NCBI GenBank assembly: GCA_035550315.1
Contig: DASZPL010000156.1
Coordinates: 1 to 12,783 of the forward strand
Direction: 5' to 3'
Source: DASZPL01 sp035550315
GTDB taxonomy: Bacteria > Actinomycetota > Actinomycetes > JAFAQI01
Length of the DNA stretch: 12,783 nt
Shown here one piece after another: positions 7,016 to 12,783 of the stretch. Each line of letters begins with the position of its first letter. The first letter of the stretch is position 1. The notes below the pieces were generated by a model, which was not told the origin of the DNA, did no database searches, and saw only the letters and a program-made list of their open reading frames with translations. The position numbers were made by a program, and so were the translations under genes.

Positions 7016-7975
7016 GTGAACGCCTGCCCGCGCTGCGCAACGGTGCTGTTGCCAGGCGCGTCCGTCTGCAGCGGCTGCGGGTTGCTGCTCAACGCAGCAC
7101 CACCGCCATCACCACCGCCATCACCACCGCCATCACCTGCGCCGACACCGCCACCTCCGCCGGCTCCGCCCGCTCCAGCCGCCCCGCCTGCTCCAGCGGC
7201 CCCGCCTGCTCCAGCGGCCCCGCCTGCGCCGGCAGCCGCGCCCGCTCCGCCGCCGCTTCCGACCGCGGCGCCACCACTACCGACCGCGCCGCCACCACTT
7301 CCGACCACTCCGCTGCCGCCGCCGCTGCCGGCGAATCCTCCAGCCGCGGCCCCACCCCTGCCGACCGCGCCGCCGCCTGCTGCGCAACCGGGCGCGCCGT
7401 ACGGCGGTCTCACCACTCCACTGCCGGAGGGGCAGACCGACTTCGGCGGCGCGCAGCGGGTCGCGCGTGTACCGCAGCAGCGGCTGACGCTCATCGCCGC
7501 GATCGGCGTCATCGTCATCGCGGGCGCGGCGTTCTACAAGATCCACAGTGGTTCGAACGACGGGACCCAGCCGCCGCTGGCAACCCCGGCCTCGCAGATC
7601 CAGACGACCGCGGGCGCAGGTGAACCGTCGAGCCAGCCGTCGACGACACCCGCGCAGGCACGCGCCCAGTTCGATCTGCGCAACCTCGCGGTCACCGAAG
7701 AGACCTACTTCACCGACTTCAACCACTACACGACCGATCGCGCCGCCCTGGACAAGGCCGGCTTCAAGCGAACCCATTTCGCCGGCGCGGTCTCCTACGC
7801 CGGGGTACACGGGAACAAGTCCTATTGCCTGATCGGCAGTGCCGGTGACAAGGCACCGTTCTTCCTCTACGACAGCGCAAGCGGCGGTCTGCAACGCGGC
7901 GACTTCCCCACCCGGGCCTCAGCGGGCCACGCCTGCTCGGACCCGGCCATCAAGCGCTTCGTACGCGTCAGCTGA
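7016..7975 (+). CDS. Zinc-ribbon, Pro-rich, single-span membrane protein with pilin-like domain (paralogue 2)
   Basis: This 319-residue paralogue of the preceding gene has the same module order. MNAC opens the ribbon C4-x2-C7-x10-C18-x2-C21-G. A very Pro/Ala-rich linker (about 28-128), partly coded by DNA tandem repeats, leads to a membrane span at about 157-174 preceded by RVARVPQQR. A Ser/Thr/Gln spacer and a C-terminal domain from about 215 follow. The shared pattern with the upstream protein is D-L-x2-L-x3-E-E-x-Y-x5-Y-T-x-D, then SYCLIG, a YD, and ACS; C271 and C307 can form the same disulphide. Again there is no prepilin cleavage signal. The start is GTG 7016, with GGA 5 nt upstream, 52 bp after the previous stop, so co-transcription is likely. 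The pilin-like domain probably lies outside the membrane and the ribbon inside. Function unknown; linking an extracellular sensor or adhesin-like fold to a cytosolic partner is an inference. Confidence 0.82.
   Translation: MNACPRCATVLLPGASVCSGCGLLLNAAPPPSPPPSPPPSPAPTPPPPPAPPAPAAPPAPAAPPAPAAPPAPAAAPAPPPLPTAAPPLPTAPPPLPTTPLPPPLPANPPAAAPPLPTAPPPAAQPGAPYGGLTTPLPEGQTDFGGAQRVARVPQQRLTLIAAIGVIVIAGAAFYKIHSGSNDGTQPPLATPASQIQTTAGAGEPSSQPSTTPAQARAQFDLRNLAVTEETYFTDFNHYTTDRAALDKAGFKRTHFAGAVSYAGVHGNKSYCLIGSAGDKAPFFLYDSASGGLQRGDFPTRASAGHACSDPAIKRFVRVS
7099..7225 (+). repeat. Short in-frame tandem repeats coding the Pro/Ala-rich linker
   Basis: Three perfect 12-bp copies of ACCACCGCCATC (7099-7134) encode PPSP-type repeats. 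Three 18-bp copies of GCTCCAGCGGCCCCGCCT, one with a single change (7172-7225), encode APAAPP. Unit lengths are multiples of three, so copy-number changes would lengthen or shorten the linker without a frameshift. Confidence 0.85.
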
Positions 7976-8005
7976 CCGTCCGCCCGCGAGGTACGTCGTG
8001 CCGCG

Positions 8006-8173
8006 CTAGGGAATCACTGATCAATGCCGTCCGTCGCAAGCGGCGATCCGGGCGGCGGCTGGCAAGGCGGAGGAGGAGCGCGGTAGCAGCGCTACCGCCG
8101 ACGACGACAACGCGGTCCAGCCGTCGATCCGGGCGACGCGCAGCAGGACATGCATTGATCAGTGATTCCCTAG
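8006..8173. mobile_element. 168-bp MITE-like inverted-repeat element without coding capacity
   Basis: Perfect 22-bp inverted ends begin CTAGGGAATCACTGATCAAT (8006-8027) and are mirrored at 8152-8173. Nested symmetry shares the same centre: CGGCTGG (8056-8062) pairs with CCAGCCG (8117-8123), and GCGGTAGC-AGC-GCTACCGC (8080-8098) is a hairpin at the middle. An 11-bp direct repeat CGATCCGGGCG lies at 8044 and 8125. No ORF fits inside. The ends could be read as a TA or CTAG target duplication around GGGAATC termini, as in non-autonomous derivatives of IS630-type elements, but the parent element is not in the window. It fills most of the roughly 300-bp gap between the 7016 and 8280 genes and may also end transcription of the upstream operon. 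Confidence 0.65.
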
Positions 8174-8268
8174 GGCCGGTCGCAGCCGCGAGGTTGCGCC
8201 GGACGGCCCTGTCCAGCGTGCTCCGGATCAGCGAAGATCTATGACGCGGTCGTCAGGGATGCCTTCGC

Positions 8269-8274
8269 AGGGGG
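8269..8274 (+). promoter_or_regulatory. Ribosome binding site deciding a TTG start
   Basis: AGGGGG lies 5 nt before TTG 8280. The in-frame ATG 8259 has its AGGG directly adjacent (no spacing), and ATG 8241 has only GAAG. Together with the M-x-x-C start of the paralogues this favours TTG 8280. Confidence 0.5.
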
Positions 8275-8279
8275 TCACG

Positions 8280-9143
8280 TTGATCATTTGCTCGCGGTGC
8301 ACGATGCACCTCGCGCCCGGTTCGCAGGTGTGTCTCGGGTGCGGTCTCCCGCTCGGCGCCGAAGCGACTCCGCTGGCGGCACCCGCGATCGAAGCGGTCG
8401 CTCCGCCGGCGTTCCAGGCGGCCGACAACCCGTGGCGCAAGGCGCCCGCAGCGCCGGAGCCGACCGTCGACGAGCCGGCCCCGATCCTCGCCGCGGCGAC
8501 CCCCGTCGTACCGACGGCTGCCGTAGCGAACGAGCTTGTCCGTGCCGCCGCTGAGGCTGCGCAACCGAGCGCGCCGGCTTCCCCGGCTGCGCCCGCCGCC
8601 GAGGCGGCACCGGTCGCCGAGGCGGCGCCGGTCGCGCCGACGCCCCCCGTCACGCCGGTCGCGCCGACGCCCCCCGTCACGCCGATCGTCACCCCGATGG
8701 CGAACGGCCAGGCCACCGTCGCCGCCGACCTGGCAACTCCCGCCAGCCGCGGCCCGCTGCTGGCCTTCGACCCGCTGCCGCCGGTGGCCGCAGCCGCCGC
8801 CGAGGACCCGTACGTGACGGCGACCCCGGCCGCAGCGGCTGGCCCGGCTGCGCCGACGACGCCGGTCCCGCCGCCGATCCCGGTCGAGGACGCTGCGGGC
8901 GGCGGCACGGTACGCGGCCACGCCCACTCGACCGAGCAGACCCTCGCGGTCCCGGCGGCGTACGCCACCTTCGCCCCCGAGCCGACGCAGGCCGTGGCGG
9001 CGTACCGACCGGACTCCGGCACTGCGGACGTCGTCGCCCTCGACTTCCCCGCCGTACTCACCGTCGCGCCGCCTCAGGCCCCGGTCGCGGGCTGGCCCGA
9101 CAACCCCGCCGACCCCTACGTCCAGACGGCAGAAGCCCGCTGA
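8280..9143 (+). CDS. Zinc-ribbon Ala/Pro-rich protein without membrane span
   Basis: With the TTG start the protein has 287 residues and begins MIIC, placing the ribbon at C4-x2-C7-x10-C18-x2-C21-G, the same positions as in the two membrane paralogues. The remainder is dominated by Ala, Pro, Val and Thr with short repeats (AEAAPV twice, VAPTPPVTP twice), followed by a somewhat more ordered C-terminal stretch with Tyr, Asp and Phe. I see no membrane span, signal peptide or pilin-like domain, so it is probably cytosolic. In-frame ATGs at 8241 and 8259 would add 13 or 7 residues but have poor ribosome binding sites. The TGA stop (9141-9143) is the first three bases of a long hairpin repeat. The MITE-like element separates it from the membrane paralogues, so it needs its own promoter, which I cannot place. 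Function unknown. Confidence 0.72.
   Translation: MIICSRCTMHLAPGSQVCLGCGLPLGAEATPLAAPAIEAVAPPAFQAADNPWRKAPAAPEPTVDEPAPILAAATPVVPTAAVANELVRAAAEAAQPSAPASPAAPAAEAAPVAEAAPVAPTPPVTPVAPTPPVTPIVTPMANGQATVAADLATPASRGPLLAFDPLPPVAAAAAEDPYVTATPAAAAGPAAPTTPVPPPIPVEDAAGGGTVRGHAHSTEQTLAVPAAYATFAPEPTQAVAAYRPDSGTADVVALDFPAVLTVAPPQAPVAGWPDNPADPYVQTAEAR
8598..8684 (+). repeat. In-frame tandem repeats in the zinc-ribbon protein gene
   Basis: Two 18-bp units encode AEAAPV (8598-8633). They run into two perfect 27-bp units (8631-8657 and 8658-8684) that encode VAPTPPVTP. Both unit lengths are multiples of three. Confidence 0.85.
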
Positions 9144-9197
9144 TCTTGACGCTTTCGGCCTGATGGGTGCTCTATCAGGCCGAAAAGGTCAAGATCA
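9141..9197. repeat. Long hairpin repeat, copy 2, probable terminator
   Basis: TGATCTTGAC (9141-9150) pairs with 9188-9197. After two mismatches, TTTCGGCCTGAT (9153-9164) pairs with 9174-9185 and the stem closes through a wobble on a 5-nt loop (9167-9171). The first TGA is the stop codon of the 8280-9143 gene. No T-run follows, which is common for actinobacterial terminators. It is the same family as 1913-1981 and 10994-11052. Confidence 0.85.
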
Positions 9198-9344
9198 CCG
9201 AGGGTGGCTGGTAGCCTGATGTACGTCGCGGCGTACGCCGCAATCTCCCGTGGGCGAGCTGCCCATGTGGTCGCAAACGTCAGTTGCTCCTTCATTGGGC
9301 CGGCTTTTCGTAGTTTCGCGGCCTGAACGCACAGGAGCACAACC
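9198..9344 (+). promoter_or_regulatory. Upstream region and leader of the DEAD-box helicase gene
   Basis: This gap must hold the helicase promoter. It contains a perfect 14-bp palindrome, GCGGCGTACGCCGC (9228-9241), and a T-richer stretch (GGCTTTTCGTAGTTTCG, about 9302-9318) near the gene. AGGAG (9333-9337) lies 7 nt before ATG 9345 and is a strong ribosome binding site. I cannot assign -35 and -10 boxes reliably. Helicase genes of this type often have regulated long leaders, but that is not shown here. Confidence 0.4.
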
Positions 9345-10997
9345 ATGTCTTCACCCACCCGACATCGCGCTGCGCGCAAGCCGGCAGCGGCCACCTATCA
9401 GGGCCAGCGCAGCAAGCCCGCTCGCACCGGCCAGCCGGAGCGCGGCCAGGGCCAGGTCTCTCGCAGCCCGCACCAGGGCCAGAGCAAGGACCACAGCCAG
9501 GGCCAGCAGGCTCGCGGCCAGGGTCAGACCTCCCGCGGCCAGCACCAGGGCCAGGGCGCGCCGGCTCGCGGCCAGGGCCAGCCGGCTCGCGGCCAGGGTC
9601 CGTCACGCACCCCCGGCAAGCCGAAGCGCCGCACGACCAACGACCGTCCGGTACGCCGGCCCGCGCTGTCCCAGCTCGACCTCGCGCTGAACGCGGCGCA
9701 AGAGCTGCCCGAACCCGAGCCGCGCACGTTCGCCCAGCTCGGCCTGCCCGAGGCCGCCGTACGCGTCCTCAACCGGCGCGGCATCGACTCGCCGTTCGCC
9801 ATCCAGGCGCGGGCGCTGCCCGACGCGATCGCCGGCCGCGACGTACTTGCCCGTGCCCAGACCGGGTCGGGCAAGACACTCGCGTTCGGCCTGCCGATGA
9901 TGGCGCGCCTCACCGGTGACGGCAGCGCTCGCCGTACCCTTCGCCCGCGCGGCCTCGTCCTCGTCCCGACTCGTGAGCTCGCCCGGCAGGTCGCGAACGA
10001 CCTCGAGCCGGTCGCCACGATCCTCGGGCTGAAGATCGCCACCGTCTTCGGCGGCGCGCCGATGGGCCGCCAGATCGAGCAGCTGCGCCGCGGTGTCGAC
10101 GTCGTCGTCGCGACGCCGGGTCGGCTCATCGACCTGATGGAACGCGGCTCGGTGTTGCTCGACGCGGTCGAGATCGCCGTACTCGACGAGGCCGACCACA
10201 TGGCCGACCTCGGGTTCATGCCGGCGGTCACGAAGATCCTCGACGAGACGCCGCAGGGCCGGCAGTGCCTGCTGTTCTCCGCGACCCTCGACCGCGGCGT
10301 AGACAAGCTGGTCGAGCGCTATCTCCACGACCCGGCCATCCACGCGGTCGCGCCGACGCCGATCACGGCTGAGAACATGCGCCACCAGGTCTTCGAGCTC
10401 GCCCACGAGGACAAGGTCCCGGTCGCGGCGCAGATCGCGGGACGCCCCGCCCGGACGCTGTTCTTCGTGCGTACCAAGCACGGCGCCGATCGGCTCGCCC
10501 GCCAGCTGGTCAACCACGGTGTCGAGGCGGCCGCGATCCACGGCAACCTCAACCAGGGTCAGCGCCAACGTGCGCTCGACGCGTTCGCCAGCGGTCACAG
10601 CCGGGTCCTCGTCGCCACCGACGTCGCCGCTCGCGGCATTCACGTCGACGACGTCGATCTCGTCGTGCACTTCGACCCGCCGAACGACCACAAGGACTAC
10701 CTGCACCGCTCGGGCCGTACGGCGCGGGCCGGCGCGACCGGCACCGTCGTGTCGCTGGTCGAGCCGGGCCAGGTCCGCGACGTCGAGCGCATCCACTCCG
10801 CCGCCTCGGTCACTCCCGAGATCGCGCGCGTCACCGACGACCACCCCGCCGTACACGCCCTGGCCACGTCGGGTGAGCCGGTCGTCGTACAGCCCCTCGC
10901 CGTACCGGAGCGCCAGCCCCACCCGGGCGGTGGCGGCGCACGCCGACCCCGCTACAACGGCCGGGCCGCGAAGCGCCGGCACGCCAACCCGGCGTGA
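9345..10997 (+). CDS. DEAD-box ATP-dependent RNA helicase with Gly/Gln/Arg-rich N-terminus
   Basis: A 550-residue helicase that unwinds RNA duplexes using ATP, of the kind used in cold adaptation, ribosome assembly and RNA decay. The motifs are complete: F129 and Q154 (Q motif), AQTGSGKT 171-178 (Walker A), PTRELA 208-213, GG 236-237, TPGR 257-260, DEAD 281-284, SAT 312-314, RGIHVDDVD 430-438 and HRSGRTARAG 454-463. Its oddity is an N-terminal extension of about 105 residues, rich in Gly, Gln, Arg and Ser with repeated RGQGQ units; actinobacterial relatives more often carry basic tails at the C-terminus. The C-terminus here is short and basic (GGGGARRPRYNGRAAKRR). The extension is probably disordered and RNA-binding. 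ATG 9345 has AGGAG 7 nt upstream. The TGA stop is the first codon of a long hairpin repeat shared with the convergent acyl-CoA synthetase gene. Confidence 0.93.
   Translation: MSSPTRHRAARKPAAATYQGQRSKPARTGQPERGQGQVSRSPHQGQSKDHSQGQQARGQGQTSRGQHQGQGAPARGQGQPARGQGPSRTPGKPKRRTTNDRPVRRPALSQLDLALNAAQELPEPEPRTFAQLGLPEAAVRVLNRRGIDSPFAIQARALPDAIAGRDVLARAQTGSGKTLAFGLPMMARLTGDGSARRTLRPRGLVLVPTRELARQVANDLEPVATILGLKIATVFGGAPMGRQIEQLRRGVDVVVATPGRLIDLMERGSVLLDAVEIAVLDEADHMADLGFMPAVTKILDETPQGRQCLLFSATLDRGVDKLVERYLHDPAIHAVAPTPITAENMRHQVFELAHEDKVPVAAQIAGRPARTLFFVRTKHGADRLARQLVNHGVEAAAIHGNLNQGQRQRALDAFASGHSRVLVATDVAARGIHVDDVDLVVHFDPPNDHKDYLHRSGRTARAGATGTVVSLVEPGQVRDVERIHSAASVTPEIARVTDDHPAVHALATSGEPVVVQPLAVPERQPHPGGGGARRPRYNGRAAKRRHANPA
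9441..9602 (+). repeat. Degenerate GGCCAGGGCCAG-type repeats coding RGQGQ units
   Basis: Repeated GGCCAGGGCCAG and CTCGCGGCCAGGG blocks encode residues 33-86 of the helicase (RGQGQ, HQGQ, ARGQGQ). The blocks are irregular in spacing but stay in frame. Confidence 0.75.
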
Positions 10998-11052
10998 TCT
11001 TGACGCTTTCGGCCTGTTGGAGCACCCATCAGGCCGAAAGCGTCAAGATCAC
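10994..11052. repeat. Long hairpin repeat, copy 3, bidirectional terminator between convergent genes
   Basis: A perfect 22-bp stem begins TGATCTTGACGCTTTCGGCC (10995-11016, pairing with 11030-11051). It continues after one mismatch through TGG/CCA to a 5-nt loop (11021-11025), and one more G-C pair closes it outside (10994/11052). The left-end TGA (10995-10997) is the stop codon of the helicase; the right-end TCA (11049-11051), read on the minus strand, is the TGA stop of the acyl-CoA synthetase. The space between the two genes is therefore only the repeat. It probably ends transcription in both directions. Confidence 0.9.
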
Positions 11053-12587
11053 CGGGGGTTGAGGAGGGCGCGGACCGCCTTGCGGTCGGTCTTCCCGACC
11101 GAGGTGAGCGGTACGGCGTCGAGGATGTGCACCTCGCGGGGGTACTTGTACTTCGCGAGGTGGCCCTTGGAGAACTCGACCAGCTCCTCACCCGTGACGG
11201 TCGCACCCGGCCGCAGCGCGACCGCGGCCACGACCTCCTCGCCGGACTCGGCGTCGGCCTTGCCGACGCACGCCGCCTGCGTGACGTCCGGGTGCTGAAG
11301 AAGCACCTCTTCGACGTCGCGCGGGTAGACGTTGAACCCGCCGCGGATGATCAGGTCCTTCAGCCGGTCGACGATCGTGAGGTAGCCCTCGTCGTCGAAG
11401 CGGCCGACGTCCCCGGTGTGCAGCCAGCCGCCGCGCAGCGCGAACTCCGTCGCCTCCGGGTCGTTCCAGTAGCCCTTCATGACGCTCGGGCCCTGGACGC
11501 AGACCTCACCCTCTTCGCCGGCGGGCAGCACGTTGCCGGCCTCGTCCTGGATGGTCACCGTGACCCCGGGCAGCGGCTTGCCGACCGTGCCGGGCTTGTT
11601 GAACCCGAACCGGTTTGCGGTCACCCCGGCCGAGGCTTCGGTGAGCCCGTACCCCTCGAAGATCTCCACGCCGAGGCGGCGCTGGACCTCCTCACGCAGC
11701 GCCATCGGCAACGGCGCGGCACCGGAGCCGAACATCTGCATCGAGGACAGGTCGTGCTCCTCGATCGGCAGCGCCAGCACCATCGTCATCATCGACGGCA
11801 CCATCGCGCTCACCTCGAGCCGGTGCTCCTCGACGAGCGTCACCCACGACGGCGCGTCGAACCAGCGCTGCATGACGCTGAAGCCCTGCTCCTCGCTGTG
11901 CATCGACGCGCACACGAGCATCAGCCCGTAGGCGTGCGACAGCGGCAGCGGCAGCAGTGAGCGAGTGAACTTCACGTCCGACTGTTGCGTGCTCTGGTGC
12001 AGCGAGTGACCTGCCGACCACAGACCTTTGTGGGTGAGCATCACGCCCTTGGAACGCCCGGTCGTGCCGCCGGTGTAGAGCAGCGCGGCCAGGTCGTCGT
12101 CGGCTCGCGGCACGATCTCGCCCGGCTCGGTGTTCTCCAGGTCGGCGAAGGACAGCGCGCCAGGGACCGCCTCCACGGCCGGCGCGTCGCCGACGACGAT
12201 CATCTTGAGGTCGAGGCCGTCGAGCGCCGACTGGAGCAGCGGCACCAGCTCGGGGGTGAGGATCGCCGCCTTCGCGCCCGAGTGCTCGAGCACGTGGTGC
12301 AGCTCCGGCGGGCTGATCAGGAACAGGATCGGCGTCACGACCGCGCCCGCCCGCCAGATCGCGTTGTACGACACGAACACCTCGGGGGTGTTCATCATCA
12401 GTACGACGACCCGGTCGCCGGGCTCGACGCCGATCGACTGCAGGCCGGCGGCGAAACGCTTGCCGCGCTCGTGCATGTCACCGGTGCTGTAGGTCTTGCC
12501 CTCGAAGCACAACGACTCGTAGTCGCCGGTCTTCGCGAAGTGCTCGTCCGACAGCGCCGCCAGGTTGTGGCTGCCGACCTCGCTCAT
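11049..12587 (-). CDS. Acyl-CoA synthetase (AMP-forming, ANL superfamily)
   Basis: This complete 512-residue enzyme activates a carboxylic acid, probably a fatty acid, to its acyl-CoA through an acyl-adenylate. Visible motifs: the P-loop YTGGTTGRSKG (171-181), LPLSHAYG (214-221), the adenine-binding YGLTE (313-317), TGD (391-393), the hinge region DRLKDLIIRGG (407-417) and the catalytic lysine K499 in TSVGKTDRK. Length and motif order match fatty acid and aromatic acid CoA ligases; chain length or ring specificity cannot be read by eye. ATG 12587 overlaps the TGA of the upstream acyl-CoA dehydrogenase (ATGA), pointing to one operon and translational coupling. The acyl-CoA made here is the type of substrate that dehydrogenase uses. 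The stop codon comes from hairpin repeat copy 3. Confidence 0.93.
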   Translation of the reverse strand: MSEVGSHNLAALSDEHFAKTGDYESLCFEGKTYSTGDMHERGKRFAAGLQSIGVEPGDRVVVLMMNTPEVFVSYNAIWRAGAVVTPILFLISPPELHHVLEHSGAKAAILTPELVPLLQSALDGLDLKMIVVGDAPAVEAVPGALSFADLENTEPGEIVPRADDDLAALLYTGGTTGRSKGVMLTHKGLWSAGHSLHQSTQQSDVKFTRSLLPLPLSHAYGLMLVCASMHSEEQGFSVMQRWFDAPSWVTLVEEHRLEVSAMVPSMMTMVLALPIEEHDLSSMQMFGSGAAPLPMALREEVQRRLGVEIFEGYGLTEASAGVTANRFGFNKPGTVGKPLPGVTVTIQDEAGNVLPAGEEGEVCVQGPSVMKGYWNDPEATEFALRGGWLHTGDVGRFDDEGYLTIVDRLKDLIIRGGFNVYPRDVEEVLLQHPDVTQAACVGKADAESGEEVVAAVALRPGATVTGEELVEFSKGHLAKYKYPREVHILDAVPLTSVGKTDRKAVRALLNPR

Positions 12588-12783
12588 GACGCCGCCGCGA
12601 TCGCGAGGCGCGCCACGGTGTCGAAGGCCTCGACGTCGTCGCCGAGCAGGAAGCGGTCGACCTTCGCCCTTCGCCAGTACAGATGGGCGTCGTGCTCCCA
12701 GGTGAAGCCGATGCCGCCGTGCACCTGCACCAACGTCTCCGCCGTGTGCTCGACCACCGCGGCCGCGGGTCCTTTTGCGGCGG
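12584..12783 (-). CDS. Acyl-CoA dehydrogenase, C-terminal end
   Basis: Only the last 65 codons lie in the window; the gene continues beyond the right edge. The reverse strand reads TLVQVHGGIGFTWEHDAH followed by LYWRRAKVDRFLLGD. The QVHGGIGFTWEHD signature and the following L-Y-x-R-R are characteristic of the C-terminal helical domain of FAD-dependent acyl-CoA dehydrogenases, where the HGG(I/G)G(F/Y) segment contacts FAD. These enzymes introduce the alpha-beta double bond into an acyl-CoA. The active-site base is not in the visible part. The stop TGA (12584-12586) overlaps the ATG of the acyl-CoA synthetase by the ATGA arrangement, so both are one operon. Confidence 0.88.
   Translation of the reverse strand, partial: AAKGPAAAVVEHTAETLVQVHGGIGFTWEHDAHLYWRRAKVDRFLLGDDVEAFDTVARLAIAAAS

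Noticed and set aside
7099..7225. Possible CRISPR or minisatellite array
   Set aside because: The repeats are short, adjacent without spacers, in frame and encode a Pro/Ala linker.
6598..7518. Gly/Ala-rich minus-strand ORF opposite the Pro-rich linker
   Set aside because: Its glycine runs are the complement of proline codons in the real gene; no ribosome binding site or domain is seen.
8006..8173. Possible structured non-coding RNA or riboswitch
   Set aside because: Symmetry extends to perfect 22-bp ends and is better explained by an inverted-repeat element; I recognise no known RNA family. It is kept as an alternative in the findings.
9603..10982. 459-codon minus-strand ORF opposite the helicase
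   Set aside because: Shadow of a gene with all DEAD-box motifs; composition is Arg/Val/Asp-rich without recognisable motifs.

Overview
The window is very GC-rich, uses GTG and TTG starts freely, and carries typical actinomycete lipid and alcohol metabolism genes. It most likely comes from a chromosome of a high-GC Actinomycetota. I cannot name the genus. I see no rRNA, tRNA, CRISPR array, phage gene or transposase.

Layout. Positions 1-1890 (minus strand) hold two metal-dependent amidohydrolases: the N-terminal part of a D-aminoacylase-type enzyme cut by the left edge, and a complete amidohydrolase-2 protein. Positions 2126-2614 (plus) encode a small zinc-ribbon protein that converges on an aldehyde dehydrogenase (2679-4136, minus). 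The aldehyde dehydrogenase is divergent from a zinc-dependent alcohol dehydrogenase (4215-5300, plus); together they could turn an alcohol into a carboxylic acid. The 78 bp between their start codons is almost mirror-symmetric. Closely spaced plus-strand genes follow: a Sec-exported protein (5330-6028) and two paralogous membrane proteins (6055-6963, 7016-7975), each with an N-terminal zinc ribbon, a proline-rich linker, one membrane span and a pilin-like C-terminal domain. A third protein with the same N-terminal ribbon but no membrane span lies at 8280-9143. A DEAD-box RNA helicase with an unusual Gly/Gln/Arg-rich N-terminus occupies 9345-10997. It converges on an acyl-CoA synthetase (11049-12587, minus), which overlaps the end of an acyl-CoA dehydrogenase cut by the right edge; this pair is a fatty-acid activation and beta-oxidation operon.

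The most striking content is not enzymatic. (i) Four proteins share one zinc-ribbon pattern, C-x2-C-x10-C-x2-C-G. Three of them start M-x-x-C, and two continue into a membrane-anchored pilin-like domain. This is the best candidate for an undescribed system. (ii) Three copies of a long perfect or near-perfect hairpin repeat (1913-1981, 9141-9197, 10994-11052) are present; at two of them the repeat itself supplies the stop codons of the adjoining genes, including both convergent genes at 10997/11049. (iii) A different 45-bp tandem repeat (2600-2689) does the same for another convergent pair. (iv) A 168-bp MITE-like inverted-repeat element (8006-8173) has 22-bp perfect ends and a hairpin at its exact centre.
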